In this document: positions 37,779 to 45,559 of the stretch, piece by piece
Numbering within the stretch: position 1 is the stretch's first letter
How the letters are laid out: each line of letters begins with the position of its first letter
Source of the DNA: Pedobacter sp. BS3
GTDB lineage: Bacteria; Bacteroidota; Bacteroidia; Sphingobacteriales; Sphingobacteriaceae
Assembly (NCBI RefSeq): GCF_008274585.1
Contig: NZ_VTRT01000001.1
Location: forward strand, 992,001-1,056,000
Length of the DNA stretch: 64,000 bases
Direction of reading: 5' to 3'
Translations under genes and position numbers: made by a program
Notes under the pieces: model-generated
What the model saw: the letters and a program-made list of their open reading frames with translations, nothing else
Told to the model about the DNA's origin: nothing
Database searches by the model: none

Positions 37779-38825
37779 CTAAATAAAGTGACTGAAGTTA
37801 ATAAAGAGATACTGACTTTTATACGGGAACATCCCTTGTATTCGTCTAAAGAGATCTATTCCGGCTTAAAGCAGGAGATAGGTTATGCTACTTTAAAACG
37901 GATATTAGCTCGTCTTGTTGCTGATAATTTGATAGTCAGGCAGGGCAAGGGCAAAGGGACAAAATATGCCATTAGTTCCGCTTACGGTTTACTCCAGCCG
38001 GTTGATGTAGAAAGCTATTTTAAAAAGGAGCAGGATGATCGCCAAATAAATGACAGCTTTAATTTATCGCTGATCAATGAGGTGTTAAGGCAGGCAAAAT
38101 TATTTACAGCAGATGAAGAACGGCGCCTTAACGAGCTTCATGAAAAGTTTAAATATAACGTTTCACAGTTGTCGCCAACAGAATATAGTAAAGAATTAGA
38201 GCGTCTGGCAATTGACCTGAGCTGGAAGTCATCCCAGATTGAGGGTAATACCTACTCATTATTAGAGACAGAACGGCTGCTAAGAGAAAAAGAAACGGCA
38301 GCCGGTAAGCCAAAAGATGATGCTGTTATGCTCCTGAATCATAAGGAGGCGATTAACTTTATAGTTGAGCATCCGGATTATGTAGTACCATTAACTATCA
38401 GGAGCATAGAAGATATTCATAGCCTTTTGGTTAAAGATTTAGATGTTGACCGGAATATCCGTCAAAGAAGGGTTGGTATATCGGGGACGAATTACAAACC
38501 TTTAGATAATGAATATCAGATTCGGGAGGCCCTGAATGATATGTGCGCATTGGTCAATGAAAAAGAGAATGTGTTTGAAAAAGCTTTGCTTGCTTTGGTT
38601 TTACTTTCTTATATACAGGCATTTGCCGATGGTAATAAAAGAACAACTCGTATTGTAAGTAATGCGATATTAATTGCGAATGGCTACTGCCCTGTCTCTT
38701 TTAGAACAGTAGATTCTATTGCATATAAAAAAGCTATGTTGGTATTTTATGAGCAAAATAACATTAGTCCATTTAAGGAAATATTTAAGTCGCAGTTTGA
38801 GTTTGCCGTTATGACTTACTTTTAA
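37770..38825 (+). CDS. Winged-helix Fic-domain protein lacking the canonical catalytic His
   Basis: 351 residues, plus strand amid minus-strand genes. Residues about 7-70 form a winged helix (NKEILTFIREHP, GYATLKRILARLVADNLIVRQ and a GKGKGTKYAIS wing). The Fic core follows with the inhibitory-helix motif SSQIEGN (154-160, class II type with the inhibitor N-terminal) and the active-site loop QAFADGNKRTTR (283-294). In canonical HPFx(D/E)GNGRxxR the first residue is His. Here it is Gln283 (codon CAG at 38616-38618), and the second Gly is Lys290. AMPylation activity is therefore doubtful. The gene interrupts the usual sigma-FecR adjacency and has its own symmetric operator array. Confidence 0.88.
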   Translation: MLSLNKVTEVNKEILTFIREHPLYSSKEIYSGLKQEIGYATLKRILARLVADNLIVRQGKGKGTKYAISSAYGLLQPVDVESYFKKEQDDRQINDSFNLSLINEVLRQAKLFTADEERRLNELHEKFKYNVSQLSPTEYSKELERLAIDLSWKSSQIEGNTYSLLETERLLREKETAAGKPKDDAVMLLNHKEAINFIVEHPDYVVPLTIRSIEDIHSLLVKDLDVDRNIRQRRVGISGTNYKPLDNEYQIREALNDMCALVNEKENVFEKALLALVLLSYIQAFADGNKRTTRIVSNAILIANGYCPVSFRTVDSIAYKKAMLVFYEQNNISPFKEIFKSQFEFAVMTYF

Positions 38826-38863
38826 TTTAGTGAGACAGTCATTGTCAGCAATTACGGAGTTAA

Positions 38864-39002
38864 GAGCCTGTTTAAATTTCAGATAACGGTTTTACAGGTT
38901 TATTAATGGACGGTGAAGACACCGTCCATGGCTTCCTGCCGCTGCTGGTGTCTCCACCAGCAGCTCCGTATAACTTAATTTTTTTATTTTTAAACAGGTT
39001 CT
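38864..39002. mobile_element. Twin-hairpin inverted-repeat element, copy 1
   Basis: About 139 bp with terminal inverted repeats (AGAGCCTGTTTAAATTT left, AGAACCTGTTTAAAAAT on the complement of the right end). Inside are two perfect hairpins, GGACGGTG-AAGA-CACCGTCC and CTGCTGGTG-TCTC-CACCAGCAG, joined by ATGGCTTCCTGCCG. Its inverse with the same core lies at 58447-58581. No ORF, so a non-autonomous (MITE-like) or REP-like element. It abuts the stop of the sigma factor gene. Confidence 0.7.
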
Positions 39003-39007
39003 AATTA

Positions 39008-39577
39008 TCAAAATAAAATCACGGTAAATAAAGCGCCTAATTTTAACCGGAGAATTTTAATGGCGTTGCTCATTTGTTTTTTTACCGTTTTATCAGAGAT
39101 ATCCAGGCTGTCGGCAATTTGTTTGTACGTCATGTTGGCCTTCCGGCTCATTTCAAAAACCTCACGCATTTTTTTGGGAAGTAAGGCAATTTCCTGCTCA
39201 ATTTTGGCGGCGAGCATCCGCTCCCGTAACAAATGATCGGTGATGTTTGCCCCGGCATCTATAAAGTTACCCAATGATGCGATGTAATTAGATTTAACCT
39301 TATCCCGCTCAAGCAAATTCAGTATTTTGTTACGGGTTGTAGCGTATAGGTAAGCGCTTAAAGAAAAGTTAAATTGCAATTCGGTCGCCTTATCCCATAG
39401 CAAGACAAATACATCCTGTACCACGTCTTTTGCCAGTTCATCGTCTTTGGTCATTTTGCGGGCATGCCGGTAAATGATGGCCCAGTACCTGTTGTAAATT
39501 TCAGCGAAAGCTTCTCCATCGCCTGCATGTAACAGCTCAGCAAGTGTATCATCAGTATAAGTACGATATGCTGTCAT
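39008..39577 (-). CDS. ECF RNA polymerase sigma factor (PUL2)
   Basis: 189 residues. Sigma-70 region 2 (AEIYNRYWAIIYRHARKM, DELAKDVVQDVFVLLWDK, about 20-75) and region 4 (LPKKMREVFEMSRKANMTYKQIADSLDISDKTVKKQMSNAIKIL, about 130-175). A Bacteroidota-specific ECF that partners the FecR-like anti-sigma encoded downstream. The Fic gene and an inverted-repeat element separate the two, whereas in PUL3 they are next to each other. Confidence 0.94.
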   Translation of the reverse strand: MTAYRTYTDDTLAELLHAGDGEAFAEIYNRYWAIIYRHARKMTKDDELAKDVVQDVFVLLWDKATELQFNFSLSAYLYATTRNKILNLLERDKVKSNYIASLGNFIDAGANITDHLLRERMLAAKIEQEIALLPKKMREVFEMSRKANMTYKQIADSLDISDKTVKKQMSNAIKILRLKLGALFTVILF

Positions 39578-39638
39578 GATAATTACAACAGATGGCTTGA
39601 AACGTTATGTTTTGAGTGAAATGATAAAATATTACTAT

Positions 39639-39646
39639 CAAAAGTA
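39639..39646 (-). promoter_or_regulatory. -7 element of the PUL2 sigma gene
   Basis: TACTTTTG on the minus strand (CAAAAGTA as written), 61 bp upstream of the ATG. A TTTG at 39671-39674 could serve as -33, with spacing slightly long. Confidence 0.45.
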
Positions 39647-39713
39647 CAAATATTTTATTTTCAGCACTATCAAACAGCCATTAAGTAATTATTAAATGTT
39701 TAAGCAATAAAAA

Positions 39714-39740
39714 AGGCAGGACTATCAATTAATCCTGCCT
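39714..39740 (-). terminator. Intrinsic terminator of the PUL3 operon
   Basis: Stem AGGCAGGA (39714-39721) with TCCTGCCT (39733-39740), followed on the minus strand by a TTTTTTATTGC run. It is 22 bp past the Gfo/Idh/MocA stop. Confidence 0.8.
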
Positions 39741-39762
39741 GAATAAAGGTGTTAAATGCGTT

Positions 39763-41154
39763 TTAACTCATTTTGATATCCATTATTTTTCCGGTTTTCC
39801 TGCTTTCTTCTGCCATAAAGCCCAGGATATGTGCTTCGATAGAATCATCGATAGTTGAGGTTAACAATTTGGGATCCTGTTGTGATACCGCTTGTACAAA
39901 GTCTCGTACCAGCAACCAGTCTCCGCCACCATGACCACTGTTTTTATACGCCTCTACATCTTCAGCGTGTGGCATCAATTTAATTTGTTTATCTGTTCTG
40001 AAATCTGTAACCACCAGCTCTGTCATATCGCCTACCATATCACCCATAGAACCCATAAGCCTGGTGCGGCGACCATGATAAGCGGTAAAGGCTTCCATTG
40101 AGAAACTGGCGGTTACACTGTCTGCAAACTGGATGTTAGTAATGTAATGATCTGGTTGATCATTATCCATCCTGTACACGCATTTGCCATAATTGGTGGT
40201 TTTTAGGTATTGCAAGATGGCATCGTTTTGTTTGGACTTGTCTTCAGGCAAATCAAAAACGTATGTATGCCGGCCTTTCTTCAGATATATCTTCATTGCC
40301 GAATAAGGACAATTTGGTTCAACGGCGCAGCCATCTGTACATCGCATGGTGCTTCCCTGGGGAGCGTTTTCTTTTTTAAACCATTTTAAATCGCCCATAG
40401 CAGAAATACGCTTGCCGGGTTTATTAATTAACCATTTAATAATGTCCAGGTCATGACAGGATTTAGCCAAAATGATAGGGGTGGTTTCTTTTGAATTATG
40501 CCAATTGCCTCTTACGTACGAGTGGGCCATGTGTATGTGTTCTATGGGTTCCAGGTGCTGTACACTTATTAAGGTACCAATGGCATTATTCCGTAGTAAT
40601 TCCCGCATTTTTATGAAATACGGAGCGTAGCGTAATACATGGCAAACCGCTACAATACGGCCTGTTTTTTTGGCCAAAGCCAGAATATCGCGACACTCCT
40701 GCTCAGTTGGAGCAATTGGTTTCTCCAGCAGGATATCGTAACCCATTGACAACGCTTTCATGCAAGGAGCGTAGTGCAGATTATCAGGAGTTGATATAAT
40801 TATCGCATCTGCAAATTTGGGTTGTTTGAACACATCTTCCCAGGTGTTAAATCTGTGTTTGTCGATAATTTTGTGCTTGTCGGCATATTTTTGGTTCCGA
40901 AACGGTATGGGTTCAGCCACACCTACTATTTTCAGTTGTTCGGGATAATTGGCCGCATAATCACCATATACATTTCCCCGGCTTCCGGCACCCAATGTGA
41001 TGGCTGTTACGGGCTTGCTGACTGGCTTATACAAAGGATTGGATGGTAGCTTATATTCATAAACATCTTCTGCTATTTTTGAAAATGCCTCTGTATTGAT
41101 AAAGCTTGCTCCAAAGCCTAATCCTAACGTTCTTATAAGGTTTCTTCTGTTCAT
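39763..41154 (-). CDS. Gfo/Idh/MocA-family oxidoreductase with Tat-like signal
   Basis: 463 residues. Twin-arginine-like N-terminus (MNRRNLIRTLGLGFGAS). Rossmann domain with ITLGAGSRGNVYG (about 50-63), IISTPDNLHY, the EKP motif in DILLEKPIAP (about 148), and the CHVLRYAPYF and KSCHDLDIIKWL catalytic-region motifs. A Cys-bearing insert (CTDGCAVEPNCPYSA, near 280) occurs in related Bacteroidota members. It probably acts on an NAD-bound sugar in the periplasm, possibly by GH109-like oxidation-elimination, though no GH109 assignment can be made from sequence alone. Last gene of PUL3, followed by a terminator. Confidence 0.88.
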   Translation of the reverse strand: MNRRNLIRTLGLGFGASFINTEAFSKIAEDVYEYKLPSNPLYKPVSKPVTAITLGAGSRGNVYGDYAANYPEQLKIVGVAEPIPFRNQKYADKHKIIDKHRFNTWEDVFKQPKFADAIIISTPDNLHYAPCMKALSMGYDILLEKPIAPTEQECRDILALAKKTGRIVAVCHVLRYAPYFIKMRELLRNNAIGTLISVQHLEPIEHIHMAHSYVRGNWHNSKETTPIILAKSCHDLDIIKWLINKPGKRISAMGDLKWFKKENAPQGSTMRCTDGCAVEPNCPYSAMKIYLKKGRHTYVFDLPEDKSKQNDAILQYLKTTNYGKCVYRMDNDQPDHYITNIQFADSVTASFSMEAFTAYHGRRTRLMGSMGDMVGDMTELVVTDFRTDKQIKLMPHAEDVEAYKNSGHGGGDWLLVRDFVQAVSQQDPKLLTSTIDDSIEAHILGFMAEESRKTGKIMDIKMS

Positions 41155-41187
41155 GCTTTTTAGGTTATCAACTATACTTAAACTGAG

Positions 41188-42897
41188 CTATTTAATAAGT
41201 TTAATACTTGTTTTATTATTGCTGAGTACGAGTGTGGCGATATAGATGCCCGGTGGCAGACTGTTAACAACAACTGACTTGTTATTCTTACCATTTTGTA
41301 AGAATATTCTTTCTGAAAGAACCTGTTTGCCGGAGGCATCTGTTAGGTAAAAAGTTGCCTGCTCTTCTTTTGTCGTAGTAACCGACAATTCCAGCATATT
41401 GTCAGGTTTGAAAAATGCCCTGAAGGAGCCGGTTTCGAAGATTGCGTTAATGGCAATTACTGTTGATTTTTCTGATTTGCCATCAAAATCCACCTGGTTG
41501 AGCTGATAATAATTTGTGCCGGGCAAAGGTTTTTCATCAGTAAAAGAATAGTTGTGAATGGTATTTGACGTGCCATTACCCGTCATATTACCGATTGTTG
41601 TAAAGTTATCTTTATCGGCAGATCTTAAAATCTCGAAATATGAGTTGTTTTGTTCTGATGCTGTGCTCCACGTTAAATGGATACTGCCTGAACTGTTTAG
41701 TTTGCCATTAAATGAGCTAAGTTTAACAGGTGTAGCTGAAAGAGGTTCCGGAGCAAGAGCAACACCTCTAAAGCTGGTATTGGCAGGGGCTGTTGCTAAT
41801 TTAGTCATAGTTGTTGAATTGCTCAAGTTGTCATTTAATGCGTTTTCTACCTTGTACAGGGCAGAAGGCGTGTTTCCATCGGTTGTGCCGGCAGTTGTAC
41901 AATAGATGGTGGCTGTTGTTGTTGCTTGGTCGTACTTTACGGCTAACCATCTCATATTATTAGTGATATTATCTTTCCAGATACTTCCTTTGTTTACCCA
42001 ACTGCCGCTTTCGAGCTTATATTTACAAATAGCTCCAACTGTAGAAGAGCCGTTGTCTGTTGCCAGATACATGAGGTCTGGCTGTTGATCGTTATCCGTA
42101 TCAATTAATATAAATTGGAATGGATTAGGTTTGGTACTACTGGTAGAGAAACCTTCAAAAAGAGTACCGGTAGAACTGCTAGTGGGTACTCCTGTACCCA
42201 CTTTGTAAACAGATGCCGTAGTAGAGTAATACAATTGATTATAAAAAATATTAGTATTAAAAAAAGCTCCTCCTCCAACACCTATATAAGTAGGAAGTGA
42301 AAAATTTTCAGGCTCGCTCTTGGCAATGCCTTTATTTAATTCAAAGGGTACAGCAATCATACCTGCAACTGTTCCGTCAACTGTTTTATTTAAGCCTGTA
42401 CCTGCCACCCAAAATGTTGTACCATCCACACTGGTCGCAGCCCTGATAGATGAAATCATGTTAGCGGTTTCACTTAATGTATTTCTGTGTTTAACTGCTG
42501 TGGCCGTATTAATTGTGCCATCAAAAGAAGCCCTGCCAATTACTCTAGGGCCATAATTGGTCGTAGTGGCATTTACATCTATTTCATATCCACAGAAGAT
42601 GATGTACCTGCCATCTGCCGAACGGGTTAAAGTTCCCTCTTGGTGGCCGCTGTTAATTCCTGTTAAGCCCCTATCGCCTGTTGTTGTATTTGTTGTAGCT
42701 GATATAGGAATACTGCGAACAAGTGTGCCATCGGGCTTATATTCATCTAAGAAAACAGCAATATTTTTGGTGTTAGAGGAAGCTGTAAGTGCGCTGTTAT
42801 AGCGGTAAACCACTAGATTACCTGAAGTAAATGCTGTTTGTGCGTAAACAAAAGCAATACAAAAAAGAAGTGTAGTTAGAAGTAATAGCTTTTTCAT
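41188..42897 (-). CDS. Secreted propeller-like protein with type IX secretion sorting domain
   Basis: 569 residues. Signal peptide (cleavage near FVYAQ), a beta-rich domain at about 20-400 with repeated aromatic/Gly motifs suggesting a propeller, including DTDNDQQPDLMYLATD, an FG-GAP/calcium-loop-like motif. Then an Fn3-like linker (LTWSTASEQNNSYFEILRS, as in 2169-3461) and a sorting domain ending PPGIYIATLVLS...IKLIK. Function unknown; position suggests a glycan-related exported partner of the EEP enzymes. The Fn3-plus-tail half is closely similar to that of the PUL1 protein. Confidence 0.8.
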   Translation of the reverse strand: MKKLLLLTTLLFCIAFVYAQTAFTSGNLVVYRYNSALTASSNTKNIAVFLDEYKPDGTLVRSIPISATTNTTTGDRGLTGINSGHQEGTLTRSADGRYIIFCGYEIDVNATTTNYGPRVIGRASFDGTINTATAVKHRNTLSETANMISSIRAATSVDGTTFWVAGTGLNKTVDGTVAGMIAVPFELNKGIAKSEPENFSLPTYIGVGGGAFFNTNIFYNQLYYSTTASVYKVGTGVPTSSSTGTLFEGFSTSSTKPNPFQFILIDTDNDQQPDLMYLATDNGSSTVGAICKYKLESGSWVNKGSIWKDNITNNMRWLAVKYDQATTTATIYCTTAGTTDGNTPSALYKVENALNDNLSNSTTMTKLATAPANTSFRGVALAPEPLSATPVKLSSFNGKLNSSGSIHLTWSTASEQNNSYFEILRSADKDNFTTIGNMTGNGTSNTIHNYSFTDEKPLPGTNYYQLNQVDFDGKSEKSTVIAINAIFETGSFRAFFKPDNMLELSVTTTKEEQATFYLTDASGKQVLSERIFLQNGKNNKSVVVNSLPPGIYIATLVLSNNKTSIKLIK

Positions 42898-42936
42898 AAT
42901 TCATTCAAATTTCAGAGCTCCGTAAAGAGCTCCTGG

Positions 42937-43779
42937 TTAATAATCATTGATTTTAAATTGTGCTACTAAGGGCAGGTGGTCTGATGCATTTTTTTCGAGT
43001 ACAGTATTGTTTTTTATCACTTCTAATGCATTTGCCGGTTTGAAAAAAATCAGATCAATAGCTTTTGTAGGGAATGTGGCTGGGGCTGTATTGTAGCATG
43101 TTTTCGGGCAGGTTCTGGAAAAATATTTATCCAGATAATTAATTGCCTCGCTTCCGGGGCCATCATTAAAGTCTCCACCCAGAATGACAGGATAGGGTTT
43201 ATCTTTAAAAATTTCGCAGATTTTTTCAGCCTGAAGCAGGCGATGCTCCTGGCTGTCAAAATGGGTGGCAGCAAAAATCAGCTTTTTGCCATTCTGTAGT
43301 TGAACGGTTATCCAGGCCACAGTCCGTTGTTCGTATGGAACTCCGGCTTTCATGGGTAAAAGCTGTTGTCCCGATTCCTGGATAAGGTATTTACTCAATA
43401 TAGCCACGCCGTATTCGCCACCTCCATAATCTAAGGCTTTTGCAAAGAAATACTGCCGGCCGGTTAGCCTGGCAAGCTCCTGGGCTTCGTTGAGGTTTGT
43501 GCCAGAGCGGGTTGTATTAACATCAATTTCCTGCAATGCCACAAAGTCCGGATCCTCTGTATTGATAACCCTGGCTATAGCTGCAACGTCAATAACATCG
43601 GCTTTTGCCGGAGGGTTGCAATGATGTACATTATAGGTCATTACTTTTAATCCGGGACGTGTATCGGGTTTATCATTGGATTTACCGGGTTCTGATCCTT
43701 TCTTACCGCATGCCAGGATAATACCCGCCATGATCAATACAGCATAGAAGAAGTTATTTCTTTTTAACAAGGTGCTCAT
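42937..43779 (-). CDS. EEP-family phosphoesterase lipoprotein (copy 1)
   Basis: 280 residues. Lipobox LIMAGIILACGKK. Endonuclease/exonuclease/phosphatase fold with intact active-site set: MTYNVHH, LQEIDVNTTR, AATHFDSQ, GGDFNDGP and SDHLPLVAQF. Such proteins act on phosphodiesters or phosphomonoesters (nucleic acids, sphingomyelin, inositol phosphates). Surface-lipoprotein form and SusCD context argue for a glycan- or lipid-linked phosphoester rather than DNA. Tandem with two paralogues; last of the three in transcription order. Confidence 0.87.
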   Translation of the reverse strand: MSTLLKRNNFFYAVLIMAGIILACGKKGSEPGKSNDKPDTRPGLKVMTYNVHHCNPPAKADVIDVAAIARVINTEDPDFVALQEIDVNTTRSGTNLNEAQELARLTGRQYFFAKALDYGGGEYGVAILSKYLIQESGQQLLPMKAGVPYEQRTVAWITVQLQNGKKLIFAATHFDSQEHRLLQAEKICEIFKDKPYPVILGGDFNDGPGSEAINYLDKYFSRTCPKTCYNTAPATFPTKAIDLIFFKPANALEVIKNNTVLEKNASDHLPLVAQFKINDY

Positions 43780-43788
43780 AATCTGTTT

Positions 43789-44613
43789 TTAATAAGTGTA
43801 AACGCCTAATAGTGGAAGATGATCTGATGCTAATTGCCCGGCAACGGCATTATAGCTTTTGACGGTTAATTTTTTGGCTGCTGCCGGATTGAGCACGATG
43901 TAATCAATTGTTTTTGCCGGTTTATCGGCAGGAAAAGTAAGCGCACAATTGGTTGTACAGCCTAATGAAAACTCTTTTTTTAACAGCGCAATCTCCGGAG
44001 AATCCGGTGTGGTATTGAAATCGCCGGCAACAAGCAATGGGTATTGCGAAGCTTTAGACAGATCGTTTAACTGCCCGATCTGGGCAGTTCTGTTCTCTAA
44101 AACCAGGTCGAGGTGAGCACAGGCGAACCTGATTTTTTCGAAATCAGGAATCTCTACCGTAACAATGGCAACGGTGCGTTGCTCTCCACCCGCAGCCTCG
44201 TTAGAAAGCTCTATCCGTTCTGAAGCAAGTACCGGATATTTGGATAATACGGCTATACCATACTCTCCTCCATCATAATTTATTGATTTCGAGAAGAAAT
44301 AGGACATCCCTAACTGTTCGGCGAGCACTTTAGCCTCGTCCAATCCGGCTCGCTTGGTGTTTTTATCCACTTCCTGCAGCGCAACCAGATCAGGATTCTG
44401 GGCCTTAATTACTTTAGCAATATTATTCAGATCAACAGCTCCTGATGCTGAATTAATAGGTGTACCGTGATGTATGTTATAAGATACAATACGTAATAGC
44501 TTGTTTTTTACAGGCGCAGGCTTATCAACCGCGTTGCTTTTGCCGCAAGATAGCAGTAGAATACCGATTAGTAATAAACTGAGATTTTTTATGGTGCTCA
44601 TGATGTTAATCAT
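43789..44613 (-). CDS. EEP-family phosphoesterase lipoprotein (copy 2)
   Basis: 274 residues. Lipobox LLLIGILLLSCGKS. Active-site motifs intact: VSYNIHHG, LQEVDKNTKR, CAHLDL, AGDFNTTPDS, SDHLPLLGVY. Paralogue of copy 1 (9 bp apart). The middle member of the EEP triplet, 28 bp after copy 3. Same substrate considerations as copy 1. Confidence 0.87.
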   Translation of the reverse strand: MINIMSTIKNLSLLLIGILLLSCGKSNAVDKPAPVKNKLLRIVSYNIHHGTPINSASGAVDLNNIAKVIKAQNPDLVALQEVDKNTKRAGLDEAKVLAEQLGMSYFFSKSINYDGGEYGIAVLSKYPVLASERIELSNEAAGGEQRTVAIVTVEIPDFEKIRFACAHLDLVLENRTAQIGQLNDLSKASQYPLLVAGDFNTTPDSPEIALLKKEFSLGCTTNCALTFPADKPAKTIDYIVLNPAAAKKLTVKSYNAVAGQLASDHLPLLGVYTY

Positions 44614-44641
44614 AAAATTTAAGTAGGGTATAATGAATAGA

Positions 44642-45553
44642 TTATTCTTCGTTAAGCGTTAATTTCAGGTCGGCCATAATGGGTAGAAATCCGCTGGTTG
44701 TTTTGCTGCCTGCACTGTAATTGGTAACACTAAACCGGTCTGACGGCTTATATGCAACAAAATCAAAAATGCCGGTAGGAGCAGCTACAGGAGAGTTTAA
44801 GGCACATCCGCCACCTATGCAACCAAACGTAAACTGATCAATAATATAGTTGTATACCTGTGTGTTGGTAATATTGTTATATCCCTGCCCGGATAAATTG
44901 AAATTAAAGTTGCCGGCTAAAATTACCGGATCGGTAAGATCATGAGTGTAAGTTAGCACAGGTAAGATCTGGCTTATACGTGCACTTTCATCCGTTTTAA
45001 AGGGATCTAACTCTGTTCCGGCAAAAACAATAGTATTCAGATCGTCAATTTTTACAGTAATTGCAGCCAATGAACGTACTTCTGTACCTCCTTGTAACAG
45101 AATGCTTTTTTTGCCAACTATTGGATACTTGGACAACACCGCATTGCCATATCCTCCGGTTTGGTAATCAAATGCTTTGGCGAAGAATACGTTCATCCCT
45201 GTTGCATCAGCAACTTCCTGCGGCCTGTTGATTTTATTTGCCCGGGTGGTTGCGCTATCAACCTGCCGTAACAACAGTAAATCCGGCTGATACTCTTTAA
45301 TATAATCTACTAATGTTGTAAAGTCATTGGCATTGGCCAATTTTGCATTATATGACATTACTTTCAGTGTAATCGTCTTTTTGTCATCAGGGTCATTATT
45401 TCCTGGTCCGGGGTCAACAACGTCATGTGTGAGAATATCCCAATTGCCGGGATCAATAGATTTTTTGCAAGCCGTTACTGATAACAGCATAAACACATAT
45501 ACAAAGTATCCGATGGTCTTTGTTATGGATTTTGAATTGTTTGTAGTTATCAT
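44642..45553 (-). CDS. EEP-fold lipoprotein with lost active site (copy 3)
   Basis: 303 residues. Lipobox VFMLLSVTACKKS. Overall alignment to copies 1 and 2 is clear (MSYNAKLA, NVFFAKAFDYQTGGYGNAVLSKYP). However, the catalytic positions are changed: Glu to Gln97 (LLLLRQVD for LQEVD), the His of THFD to Glu181 (GTELDPF), Asp to Asn215 (AGNFN for GDFN), and SDHLP to SGFLP (287-291). It is intact and full-length in frame, so it is probably a non-catalytic binding protein rather than a pseudogene. First EEP gene after SusD, 6 bp downstream, where PULs often encode a surface glycan-binding protein. Confidence 0.85.
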   Translation of the reverse strand: MITTNNSKSITKTIGYFVYVFMLLSVTACKKSIDPGNWDILTHDVVDPGPGNNDPDDKKTITLKVMSYNAKLANANDFTTLVDYIKEYQPDLLLLRQVDSATTRANKINRPQEVADATGMNVFFAKAFDYQTGGYGNAVLSKYPIVGKKSILLQGGTEVRSLAAITVKIDDLNTIVFAGTELDPFKTDESARISQILPVLTYTHDLTDPVILAGNFNFNLSGQGYNNITNTQVYNYIIDQFTFGCIGGGCALNSPVAAPTGIFDFVAYKPSDRFSVTNYSAGSKTTSGFLPIMADLKLTLNEE

Positions 45554-45559
45554 AATATT

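Noticed and set aside
38864-39002. Insertion sequence with transposase
   Set aside because: Only about 139 bp and without an open frame; no transposase gene was recognised anywhere in the window.
39763-41154. Assignment as GH109 alpha-N-acetylgalactosaminidase
   Set aside because: Gfo/Idh/MocA fold and a Tat-like signal agree, but the specific GH109 residues could not be confirmed by eye.
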